This document shows positions 17,981 through 24,965 of a stretch of 37,950 nucleotides of DNA, one piece after another (position 1 is the stretch's first letter; every line of letters starts with the position of its first letter). The DNA comes from Terrabacter aerolatus (GTDB lineage: Bacteria > Actinomycetota > Actinomycetes > Actinomycetales > Dermatophilaceae), in contig NZ_BJYX01000032.1 in NCBI RefSeq assembly GCF_007991735.1, positions 1 through 37,950 on the forward strand, written 5' to 3'. Made by a program: the position numbers and the translations under genes. A model generated the notes under the pieces. That model saw nothing but the letters and a program-made list of their open reading frames with translations, had not been told where the DNA came from and made no database searches.

Positions 17981-18508
17981 ATGACGAACGCGTACCCGAG
18001 CGAGTCGCCGGTGCAGGCGTCCGCGCCGCTGGAGGTCGGGGACCTGGCCCCCGACTTCACCCTCGTGGACCAGTACGGCGTCGACGTCAGCCTGTCCGCG
18101 GTGCGCGACCTGAAGAACGCCGTCGTCGTCTTCTACCCGGCGGCGTTCTCGGGCATCTGCCGCGGCGAGCTGCGTGAGATCCGCGACGGGCTCGAGGACT
18201 TCCAGCACGACGACATCCAGATCTTCGCGGTCTCGTGCGACTCGATGTACACGCTGCGGGCCTGGGCCGACGCCGAGGGGCACTTCTTCCCGCTCCTGTC
18301 GGACTTCTGGCCGCACGGCGAGGTGGCCCGTCGTTACGGCGTGCTCGACGACGAGGACGGCTTCGCGCTGCGCGGGACGTTCCTGCTCGACCGGTCGGGT
18401 CGCCTCGTGTGGTCCGAGGTCCGCGGCATCGGCCAGGGGCGCGACTTCCGGGCCTACCGCGAGGCGCTCGCGACCCTCCGCGCGGGCCAGCGCGATGCCG
18501 TAGGCTGA
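17981..18508 (+). CDS. ahpE: AhpE-type peroxiredoxin
   Basis: AhpE reduces peroxides and peroxynitrite through a peroxidatic cysteine. The 175-residue protein has it at C60 in [19 protein letters not shown], and it shares the block [11 protein letters not shown] and the GTFLLDRSG strand with M. tuberculosis AhpE. A second cysteine, C86 in AVSCDS, is absent from the Mtb one-Cys enzyme as I recall it and could take part in recycling. ATG 17981 has no ribosome binding site, so it may be leaderless or depend on DUF3052 translation. Confidence 0.92.
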   Translation: MTNAYPSESPVQASAPLEVGDLAPDFTLVDQYGVDVSLSAVRDLKNAVVVFYPAAFSGICRGELREIRDGLEDFQHDDIQIFAVSCDSMYTLRAWADAEGHFFPLLSDFWPHGEVARRYGVLDDEDGFALRGTFLLDRSGRLVWSEVRGIGQGRDFRAYREALATLRAGQRDAVG

Positions 18509-18542
18509 CCGCCGCCTGCCGGTGACGCCGGCCGGTGAGTGA

Positions 18543-18615
18543 GGGCCTGTAGCTCAGTTGGTAGAGCACCGCGTTTACACCGCGGGTGTCGTCGGTTCGA
18601 GCCCGGCCGGGCCCA
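18543..18615 (+). tRNA. tRNA-Val (TAC anticodon)
   Basis: A full 73-nt cloverleaf is visible: acceptor GGGCCTG/CGGGCCC with one T-G pair, D arm AGCTCAGTTGGTAGAGC, anticodon stem CCGCG/CGCGG with loop TTTACAC (anticodon TAC) and T loop TTCGAGC. CCA is not encoded. The discriminator A is at 18615, and the next gene starts at 18617. Confidence 0.97.
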
Positions 18616-18616
18616 C

Positions 18617-19507
18617 GTGCACGATCCCGCCCCCGTCCTCAGCCTCCGCGACGTCGTCGCGGCGCTCGAGGCGCTCTACCCCCTCGAGAGCGCGGCCGAC
18701 TGGGACCGGGTCGGCCTCGTGGCTGGCGACCTCGACCAGCCGGTGCGCCGCATCCTCTTCGCGCTCGACCCGACCCTGGCGGTCATCGACGAGGCGCGAG
18801 AGTGGGGCGCGGACCTGCTCGTGACCCACCACCCGCTGCTCCTGCGCGGGGTGCACTCGGTGGCGACGTCGTCGGCCAAGGGCGCCTCGGTGACCGCGCT
18901 CGTGCAGGGCGGCGTCGCCCTGTGGGTGGGCCACACGAACGCCGACGTCGCCGACCCCGGCGTCTCGACGGTGCTGGCCGACGCCCTCGGCCTGACCGAC
19001 CAGCGTCCACTCTCGGTCGAGGGGTCCCGTGCCGCAGGGCGGGTCGGCGAGCTCGTCGCAGCCGTCAGCCTGGCCGAGTTCGCCGACACCGTGGCAGCGG
19101 CCCTGCCGGACACGGCCGGGGGGATCCGCGTCAGCGGTGACCCGGAGGGCCTCGTGAGGACCGTTGCGGTCATGGGCGGTTCGGGCGACGACCGCTTCGA
19201 CGACGTTCGCGCGAGCGGCGCCGACGTCTACGTCACCGCCGACCTGCGCCACCACCCGGTCCTCGAGGCGCGTGAAGAAGCACGCGGCGGGCGGCCCTAC
19301 CTCGTCGACGCGGGTCACTGGGCCACGGAGTCGCTGTGGCTGACGAGCGGCCGCGACCGGCTGCTGTCGGCGCTGGGGGAGGCTCCCGGAGCCACTAGGG
19401 TCGAGACCAGAGTCTCAACCATCCGCACCGAGCCGTGGACGTTCGTCGTCGGTGCGAACGCCGAGCGGGCCGACCGCGCGGCTCCTGAACCCGGAGGTGT
19501 GTCCTGA
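18617..19507 (+). CDS. Nif3-like dinuclear metal protein
   Basis: The 296-residue Nif3/YbgI-family protein is predicted to bind two metal ions. Ligand motifs are THHPLLL (H71, H72), GHTNAD (D110) and a C-terminal DAGHWATE with the final His and Glu. The family is often annotated as GTP cyclohydrolase I type 2 homologue, but its role is unsettled. The only sensible start is GTG 18617, one base after the tRNA-Val 3' end; homologues begin close to LSLRDVVAALEALYP. There is no room for a ribosome binding site outside the tRNA, so translation may be leaderless after tRNA processing. Confidence 0.9.
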   Translation: MHDPAPVLSLRDVVAALEALYPLESAADWDRVGLVAGDLDQPVRRILFALDPTLAVIDEAREWGADLLVTHHPLLLRGVHSVATSSAKGASVTALVQGGVALWVGHTNADVADPGVSTVLADALGLTDQRPLSVEGSRAAGRVGELVAAVSLAEFADTVAAALPDTAGGIRVSGDPEGLVRTVAVMGGSGDDRFDDVRASGADVYVTADLRHHPVLEAREEARGGRPYLVDAGHWATESLWLTSGRDRLLSALGEAPGATRVETRVSTIRTEPWTFVVGANAERADRAAPEPGGVS

Positions 19508-20244
19508 AAGCCGACCCGTCCCGCCAGTGGCGCCTGCTCGACCTGCAGGCCATCGACACACGTCTCGACCAGATCCGGCACGCCAAGGCGACCCTGCCGC
19601 AGACGCCTGCGGTCGAGGCGGCGCGCCGGGAGCTCGGTGCGCTCGAGACCGACATTGTCAACGCGCGCACGGCGGCCGGTGACGTCCAGCGCGAGCTCAC
19701 CAAGTCGGACCAGGACGTCCAGCTCGTGCGTGACCGTGCGGCCCGCAACCAGTCGCGGCTCGACGCCGGCCAGGGCAACGCCAAGGACCTCCAGGCGCTG
19801 CAGCACGAGCTGACGTCGCTCGCGGGGCGCCAGTCCGAGCTCGAGGAGGTCGAGCTCGAGGTCATGGAGCGCAGCGAGTCGCTGACGGCCCGTGTCGCCG
19901 AGCTCGAGTCGCGTCACACCGAGCTCGTCGCGCGGGTCGAGGCCCTCGAGTCCGAGCGCGACGCCGCACTCTCGACGCTCGACGCCGAGGCCGAGAAGGT
20001 CGGGTCCGGACGTGCCGACATCGTCGCCGGCGTCGGTGAGGACCTCGTCGCGCTCTACGAGAAGATCCGCGCCAGCAGCGGTGGCATGGCCGCCGCCGAG
20101 CTGCGTCACCGCCGGTGCGGTGGCTGCCGCCTCGAGCTCGGCAACGTCGACCTCGCCCGCATCCGCAACGCCCCCGAGGACGAGGTGGTGCGCTGCGAGG
20201 AGTGCCGTCGCATCATGATCCGCACGGGCGAGTCAGGTCTGTGA
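19504..20244 (+). CDS. coiled-coil protein with C4 zinc ribbon, apparent CTG start
   Basis: This 246-residue protein is a long antiparallel coiled coil (about residues 35-165, rich in Glu/Arg/Leu heptads) followed by a zinc ribbon with C205-x2-C208 and C231-x2-C234. It is the actinobacterial family usually found beside Nif3, with an inferred nucleic-acid link. No ATG or GTG exists in frame near the N-terminus. CTG at 19504 overlaps the Nif3 stop as CTGA, lies six bases after GGAGG (19493-19497), and gives (M)KADPSRQWRLLDLQAIDT, which fits the usual family start. Confidence 0.88.
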   Translation: MKADPSRQWRLLDLQAIDTRLDQIRHAKATLPQTPAVEAARRELGALETDIVNARTAAGDVQRELTKSDQDVQLVRDRAARNQSRLDAGQGNAKDLQALQHELTSLAGRQSELEEVELEVMERSESLTARVAELESRHTELVARVEALESERDAALSTLDAEAEKVGSGRADIVAGVGEDLVALYEKIRASSGGMAAAELRHRRCGGCRLELGNVDLARIRNAPEDEVVRCEECRRIMIRTGESGL

Positions 20245-21248
20245 CGGCTGCGTCTCGCGGGTCGGGACGTCGGCTCGTCATCGAGGCCGACGGCGGCTCA
20301 CGGGGCAACCCGGGCGTCGCCGGCTACGGTGCCCTCGTCCGTGACCCGTCGAGCGGCCGGGTCCTCGTCGAGCTGGCCGAGCCGCTCGGAACGGCGAGCA
20401 ACAACGTCGCCGAGTACTCCGGCCTGCTCGCCGGCCTGCGCGCCGTGCTCGAGCTGGACCCGGGCGCGAGCGTGCACGTCAGAATGGACTCCAAGCTCGT
20501 CGTCGAGCAGATGTCGGGCCGCTGGAAGATCAAGCACGAGGACATGCGTCGCCTCGCGCTCGAGGCGCGCGACCTGTGCGCCGAGATCTCGGACGCCGGC
20601 GGCAGCGTCGACTTCCAGTGGATCCCCCGCGAGAAGAACAAGGACGCCGACGCGCTGAGCAACGACGCGATGGACGGCAAGAGCATTCACCGCATCCTCA
20701 CCTCGACCGACGACAATGCAGGCCACGTGGACAGCAGCTCCGGTCCTGTTGCGCCCCAAGCAGATACGGCCGAGGCCCCGACCGGGCCGGGACAGGCCCC
20801 GGCGGCCCGCCCCCTGCGGCTGCTGCTCGTCCAGGCGCCGCTCGACCCTGCCCCGACCCCGCGCATCGTGGCGGCCGTGTCCCGGCTTGTGTCCTCGGCG
20901 CAGGTCGTCAGCGCGGACGACCCCGTCGCCGCCGACGTCGCGCGCGAGCTCGCGGCGGCCCTGGACTCCGAGGCGGCCACGTCGGCGGACTGGTCCGGCC
21001 GGGCACCCGGCGAGGGCGCCGACGCGACGGTGCGGACGGCATACCACTCGCTCGTGACGGCCGGGGGCACCGTCGTCGCGGTGACGAGCCGACGCGGCGT
21101 GCTGTCCGTGCTCAGCGACGTGCTGGGCACCCCCGCCGAGCGTTTCTGGGCGCTCGCCACCGCGCCCGGCAGCCTCACCGCCGTCGAGGTCTGGGAGGAC
21201 GGCTCCGCGTCGGTGGCTTTCACCAATCGGACTGCCCATCTCGCCTGA
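20241..21248 (+). CDS. RNase H domain fused to a degraded histidine-phosphatase domain
   Basis: Residues 10-145 are a type I RNase H that cuts RNA in RNA-DNA hybrids. Acidic residues D17 (EADGGSRGN), E59 (NNVAEYSG), D83 (RMDSK) and D137 (NKDADALS) are all present. Actinobacterial relatives such as Rv2228c carry a CobC-like acid phosphatase after it. Here residues about 195-335 align with that layout, but the RHG motif is replaced by LLLVQAPLD and the late SH motif by TSRRG, so the phosphatase should be inactive. GTG 20241 overlaps the previous stop as GTGA. Confidence 0.87.
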   Translation: MTAASRGSGRRLVIEADGGSRGNPGVAGYGALVRDPSSGRVLVELAEPLGTASNNVAEYSGLLAGLRAVLELDPGASVHVRMDSKLVVEQMSGRWKIKHEDMRRLALEARDLCAEISDAGGSVDFQWIPREKNKDADALSNDAMDGKSIHRILTSTDDNAGHVDSSSGPVAPQADTAEAPTGPGQAPAARPLRLLLVQAPLDPAPTPRIVAAVSRLVSSAQVVSADDPVAADVARELAAALDSEAATSADWSGRAPGEGADATVRTAYHSLVTAGGTVVAVTSRRGVLSVLSDVLGTPAERFWALATAPGSLTAVEVWEDGSASVAFTNRTAHLA

Positions 21249-21272
21249 CGGACGCTGTGCGATATTCGGAGC

Positions 21273-21686
21273 ATGAGCTATGCCGGTGACGTGACCCCCG
21301 AGCAGGCCTGGTCGGTCCTGCGCGACGAGCCCGGTGCGGTGCTCGTCGACGTGCGCACGAGGGCCGAGTGGTCCTACGTCGGACTGCCCGACCTGAGTGC
21401 CGCAGGCAAGGACGTCGTCCTCGTCGAGTGGCAGACCTTCCCGGACGGGGCCGTCAACGACGGCTTCACCGCGGACCTGGCTGCGGCTGGCGTGCCCAAG
21501 GACGCCCCCGTCTACTTCCTCTGCCGCTCGGGCGTGCGCTCGGTCGCCGCCGCCGAGGCCGCCACCCGTGAGGGCTGGACGCGGTCGCACAACGTGCTCG
21601 ACGGCTTCGAGGGCCCGCACGACGACCAGCGTCACCGCTCGGTCTCGGGGTGGAAGGTCGCGGGCCTGCCGTGGGTGCAGGGATGA
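21273..21686 (+). CDS. rhodanese-like sulfurtransferase
   Basis: This 137-residue single-domain rhodanese carries the persulfide cysteine C84 in the loop FLCRSGVRS, after the VLVDVRTRAEW strand. Its ATGA overlap with metZ and the same pairing in M. tuberculosis (Rv0390-Rv0391) suggest that it handles sulfur for homocysteine synthesis; that link is inferred. The start lies 24 bp after the RNase H gene. Confidence 0.9.
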   Translation: MSYAGDVTPEQAWSVLRDEPGAVLVDVRTRAEWSYVGLPDLSAAGKDVVLVEWQTFPDGAVNDGFTADLAAAGVPKDAPVYFLCRSGVRSVAAAEAATREGWTRSHNVLDGFEGPHDDQRHRSVSGWKVAGLPWVQG

Positions 21687-22885
21687 GTGCCGACGAGACC
21701 AACCCGGCCGACGTGACCTCGAACTGGCGCCCCGACACCCTCGCGGTGCGGGCAGGCTTGTCCCGCAGTGGTTTCGAGGAGACCTCGGAGGCGATCTACC
21801 TGACGTCCGGCTTCGTCTACGAGACGGCCGAGGACGCCGAGGCGGCCTTCAAGGGCGACGTCGACCGCTTCGTCTACTCCCGCTACGGCAACCCGACCGT
21901 GACGATGTTCGAGGAGCGGTTGCGCCAGATCGAGGGCGCCGAGGCGTGCTTCGCCACGGGCTCCGGGATGTCCGCCGTCTTCGTCGCGCTCGCGGCCCTC
22001 CTCGGCCAGGGCGACCGCGTCGTGTCCTCGCGCGCCCTCTTCGGCTCGTGCTTCGTCATCCTCGACGAGATCCTGCCGCGGTGGGGCGTCGAGACCGTCT
22101 TCGTCGACGGCGCCGACCTCGACCAGTGGCGTGCCGCACTCGCCGAGCCGACGACCGCCGTCTTCTTCGAGACGCCGAGCAACCCCATGCAGGAGCTCGT
22201 CGACATCTCGGCCGTCACCGAGCTGGCCCACGCCGCCGGGGCCAAGGTCGTCGTCGACAACGTCTTCGGCACCCCCGTCTTCTCCAAGCCCCTCGAGCTC
22301 GGCGCCGACATCGTCGTCTACTCCGCGACCAAGCACATCGACGGCCAGGGGCGCGCGCTCGGCGGAGCGGTGCTCGGTCCCAAGGAGTTCATCGACGGCC
22401 CAGTCCAGAACCTCATGCGCCACACCGGTCCGTCGATGTCACCGTTCAACGCGTGGGTGCTGCTCAAGGGTCTCGAGACCCTGTCGCTGCGCGTCGGGCG
22501 GATGGCCGAGAGCGCGCTCGAGGTCGCCCGCTTCCTCGAGTCGCACCCGAAGGTCACCCGCGTCGTCCACCCGTTCCTCGAGTCGCACCCGCAGCACGAG
22601 CTGGCCAAGCGGCAGATGCGGGCGGCGGGGACCGTCGTGACGTTCGAGCTCGACGGCGGCAAGGACGAGGCGTTCGCGCTCATGAACGCGCTGCAGGTCA
22701 TCGACATCTCCAACAACCTCGGTGACTCGAAGTCCCTCATCACCCACCCGGCGACGACGACGCACCGGCGCCTGGCTCCGGAGGCGCGGACCGCGGTCGG
22801 CATCACCGACGGCGTGCTCCGGGTCTCCGTCGGGCTCGAGGACGTCCGCGACCTCGTCGAGGACCTGGCTCGCGCGCTCGGCTGA
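21683..22885 (+). CDS. metZ: O-succinylhomoserine sulfhydrylase
   Basis: MetZ makes homocysteine from O-succinylhomoserine and sulfide, using PLP. The 400-residue protein is of the Cys/Met-metabolism fold type I: PLP lysine K217 in YSATKHIDGQGR, the SRYGNPT motif (66-72), phosphate-loop ATGSGMSA and FFETPSNP. The C-terminal SLITHPATTTH segment is typical. The ATG overlaps the rhodanese stop codon, so the two proteins are coupled. A 15-bp terminator follows. Confidence 0.93.
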   Translation: MSADETNPADVTSNWRPDTLAVRAGLSRSGFEETSEAIYLTSGFVYETAEDAEAAFKGDVDRFVYSRYGNPTVTMFEERLRQIEGAEACFATGSGMSAVFVALAALLGQGDRVVSSRALFGSCFVILDEILPRWGVETVFVDGADLDQWRAALAEPTTAVFFETPSNPMQELVDISAVTELAHAAGAKVVVDNVFGTPVFSKPLELGADIVVYSATKHIDGQGRALGGAVLGPKEFIDGPVQNLMRHTGPSMSPFNAWVLLKGLETLSLRVGRMAESALEVARFLESHPKVTRVVHPFLESHPQHELAKRQMRAAGTVVTFELDGGKDEAFALMNALQVIDISNNLGDSKSLITHPATTTHRRLAPEARTAVGITDGVLRVSVGLEDVRDLVEDLARALG

Positions 22886-22912
22886 GCCCGCCGCACGCGT
22901 ACGCGTGACACA

Positions 22913-22947
22913 GTGCCCACTCGACGTCACGCACGTCGGGTGGGCAC
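22913..22947 (+). terminator. terminator after metZ
   Basis: GTGCCCACTCGACGT (22913-22927) pairs with 22933-22947 (one G-T pair) around a 5-nt loop, 28 nt beyond the metZ stop codon. Confidence 0.8.
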
Positions 22948-22996
22948 CGTGCTGCGTGCGGAACTGCCCACTCGATGTGTCGAAGTGCCCACTCGA
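22914..22996. repeat. three direct copies of TGCCCACTCGA
   Basis: TGCCCACTCGA occurs at 22914, 22965 and 22986. The first copy is in the left arm of the metZ terminator, the other two are 21 bp apart just downstream, and an imperfect inverted copy forms the terminator's right arm. This lies between convergent metZ and the permease gene. Confidence 0.7.
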
Positions 22997-23025
22997 CGGG
23001 GGAGGGGGTATGCCGTCGCGCCGGG

Positions 23026-24120
23026 TCAGGCGGTGACGGCGAGGGCCAGGGTCGCCGCGGCCACGACCGTGACGGCGCAGAGGGCCCCGGTGCGCGCGAT
23101 GCGGCCGGCGTCGACGGTGAGCCCGGCGGAGCGGCAGCGCGAGGCCCACAGCAGGGTCGCGACCGAGCCCCACATCGTGATGATGGGGCCGGTGTTGACG
23201 CCGATGAGCAGCGCCGCGAGCCGCGCCGGTGAGTCGGTGACGGCCGGCTCGAGGGCGAGGTAGGCGGGCAGGTTGTTGATGCCGTTGGAGGCGAGCACGC
23301 CGAGACCGCTGACCCGGAAGAGGTCGGCCATGCCGGTGCCGTGCCCGACGACGGTGCGCAGCCACGACTCGAGCCCGAGGCGGAGTGCGGCGTCGATGAC
23401 GAGGAAGAGCACGCAGATCCCCATGACGGTGAGCCACGGCACCTTGATGCGCCGGAGCAGCTCGGGGGCGCGCCAGTAGGTCGCGGCGAGCAGCAGACCG
23501 GCCGCGGGGAGCGAGGCGAGCGCGGGCTGGATGCCGACGACGAAGGCCGGGGCGAGCACGATGCACACGCCGCCGGTGATCTGCATGAGCACGCGGTCGT
23601 GCGGGTCGGCCGCTGGAGGCGTCTCGTAGGAGCCGCGCAGGTCGCGCCGGTGCAGCAGCCAGAGCACGGCCATGGTGACGAGTACCGCGGCCACCGCCGG
23701 CACGGCCATGAGCCTGATGTAGCCGAGCGTCCCGACGCCGAGCCCGGCGAACGGGTGCAGGGCCAGCAGGTTCGTCAGGTTCGAGACCGGGAGCAGCAGC
23801 GAGGCGGTGTTGGCCAGCCAGAGCGTCGTCATCGCGAACGGCAGCGGAGGCGCTCCTACCTGCCGGGCGACCGCGATCGCCACGGGTGTCAGCAGCACGG
23901 CCGTCGTGTCGAGGCTGAGCACGACGGTGCACGCGACGCCGAGCGCGACGATGAGCAGCCACAGCAGGATGACCCGCCCGCGCGCCAGCTCCGCGGCGTG
24001 GTGGGCGAGGACGTCGAAGAGCCCGGAGAGGTCGCAGATCTCGGCCACGACGGTGATCGCGACGAGGAAGACGAGGATCGGCGCGACGCGGTCGACGAGC
24101 TGGCTCAGGTCGAAGACCAC
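23026..24120 (-). CDS. ArsB/SLC13-type membrane transporter
   Basis: The 364-residue protein has about ten hydrophobic segments and the repeated motifs of the ion-transporter superfamily that includes ArsB, NhaD and citrate carriers: LLPVSNLTNLLAL in the first half and ASNGINNLPAYLAL then GVNTGPIITMWGSVATLLW in the second. It is somewhat shorter than typical ArsB. The substrate (arsenite, anion or other) cannot be told. GTG 24120 directly follows the yaaA stop codon, and a GAGGA lies before it, so it is the second gene of a yaaA operon. Confidence 0.85.
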   Translation of the reverse strand: MVFDLSQLVDRVAPILVFLVAITVVAEICDLSGLFDVLAHHAAELARGRVILLWLLIVALGVACTVVLSLDTTAVLLTPVAIAVARQVGAPPLPFAMTTLWLANTASLLLPVSNLTNLLALHPFAGLGVGTLGYIRLMAVPAVAAVLVTMAVLWLLHRRDLRGSYETPPAADPHDRVLMQITGGVCIVLAPAFVVGIQPALASLPAAGLLLAATYWRAPELLRRIKVPWLTVMGICVLFLVIDAALRLGLESWLRTVVGHGTGMADLFRVSGLGVLASNGINNLPAYLALEPAVTDSPARLAALLIGVNTGPIITMWGSVATLLWASRCRSAGLTVDAGRIARTGALCAVTVVAAATLALAVTA

Positions 24121-24121
24121 G

Positions 24122-24871
24122 TCACGTCCTCGGGGTCGTGGCCAGCAGCCACGGTCGGCCCGCGCGGGGCGGGGGAGTGAGGTCGACCTCGAAGCGCTCC
24201 GCGAGCCGCTCGGCCAGGGCCTGCGGGGTGCGGGGCGCCTCGGCCTGCACGAGCTCACGGGTCACGAGGCCTCGGGTGTGCTTGGCCATGTGCGACGCGC
24301 CGGGGACGGTGACGTGCACCCAGCGCTCGGCGCGCTCACCCGTGGGACGCCACAGGCCGGCATACGTGCTCGACCGGCAGTCGACGACGAGCTCGCGGGG
24401 CTTCACCGCGGCGTCGAGGGCGGGGGGCAGCTCCTTGCGCCACTCGTGGGACAGGTAGCCCACCCCCGGGAGCGTGCTGCAGATGTTGACGCGGTAGGCC
24501 GGCACGCGGTCGGCGAGCCGCAGCGCGCCGAAGAGGGCCGAGACGACGACGACCCAGCGGTTCGCCCGGCGCTTGGAGGCCGCGTCGAGCGAGTCGACGT
24601 CGAGGGCCTGGTAGAGCACGCCGGTGTAGACGTGGGACGCGGTCGCCGTGGGAGCACTCAGCAGGCGGGTGTTGCGCTCGATCTCCGTCACGAGGTTGGG
24701 GTTGACCTCGAGCACGCCTGCGGCGTCGGGTTCACCGCTCACCCGGGTGACGGTCTCGACGAGCGACTCGCGCAGGGGCGTGAGCTCCGGGAAGGAGAGG
24801 GTGCCGAGGTCGAGCGACCGTCCCCGCCGGGGGGCCGTCTTCCCCTCGGACGGCGGGAGCAGGATGAGCAC
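24122..24871 (-). CDS. yaaA: peroxide stress protein YaaA (DUF328/UPF0246)
   Basis: The 249-residue protein starts (M)LILLPPSEGKTAP, the hallmark of the YaaA family, and keeps the block VVVSALFGALRLADRVPAYR and the C-terminal KHTRGLVTRELV. E. coli YaaA lowers free intracellular iron under hydrogen peroxide stress and binds DNA; the biochemical activity is still debated. The start is GTG 24871. Its stop is one base from the permease start, so the two are almost certainly co-expressed. Confidence 0.92.
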   Translation of the reverse strand: MLILLPPSEGKTAPRRGRSLDLGTLSFPELTPLRESLVETVTRVSGEPDAAGVLEVNPNLVTEIERNTRLLSAPTATASHVYTGVLYQALDVDSLDAASKRRANRWVVVVSALFGALRLADRVPAYRVNICSTLPGVGYLSHEWRKELPPALDAAVKPRELVVDCRSSTYAGLWRPTGERAERWVHVTVPGASHMAKHTRGLVTRELVQAEAPRTPQALAERLAERFEVDLTPPPRAGRPWLLATTPRT

Positions 24872-24965
24872 GGGGGTCAGCCTAGGCAAACCACTCGGCG
24901 ATGTCGCATCTGTCCGCGTGTCGCGGTGGCCGTCCGCGCGGGGGCCCGGTGCGTAATGTGGCGCC

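Noticed and set aside
17153-18316. N-terminal extension of aceE by about 390 residues on the minus strand
   Set aside because: The open frame continues upstream of GTG 17152, but the extension is antisense to DUF3052 and ahpE, and GAAAGGA sits correctly before the GTG.
18539-18616. Nif3 start inside the tRNA
   Set aside because: The frame is open through tRNA-Val, but those residues are only the translated tRNA; GTG 18617 fits the family start.
22914-22996. CRISPR-like repeat
   Set aside because: Only three 11-base copies at uneven spacing, one inside a terminator; no cas genes.
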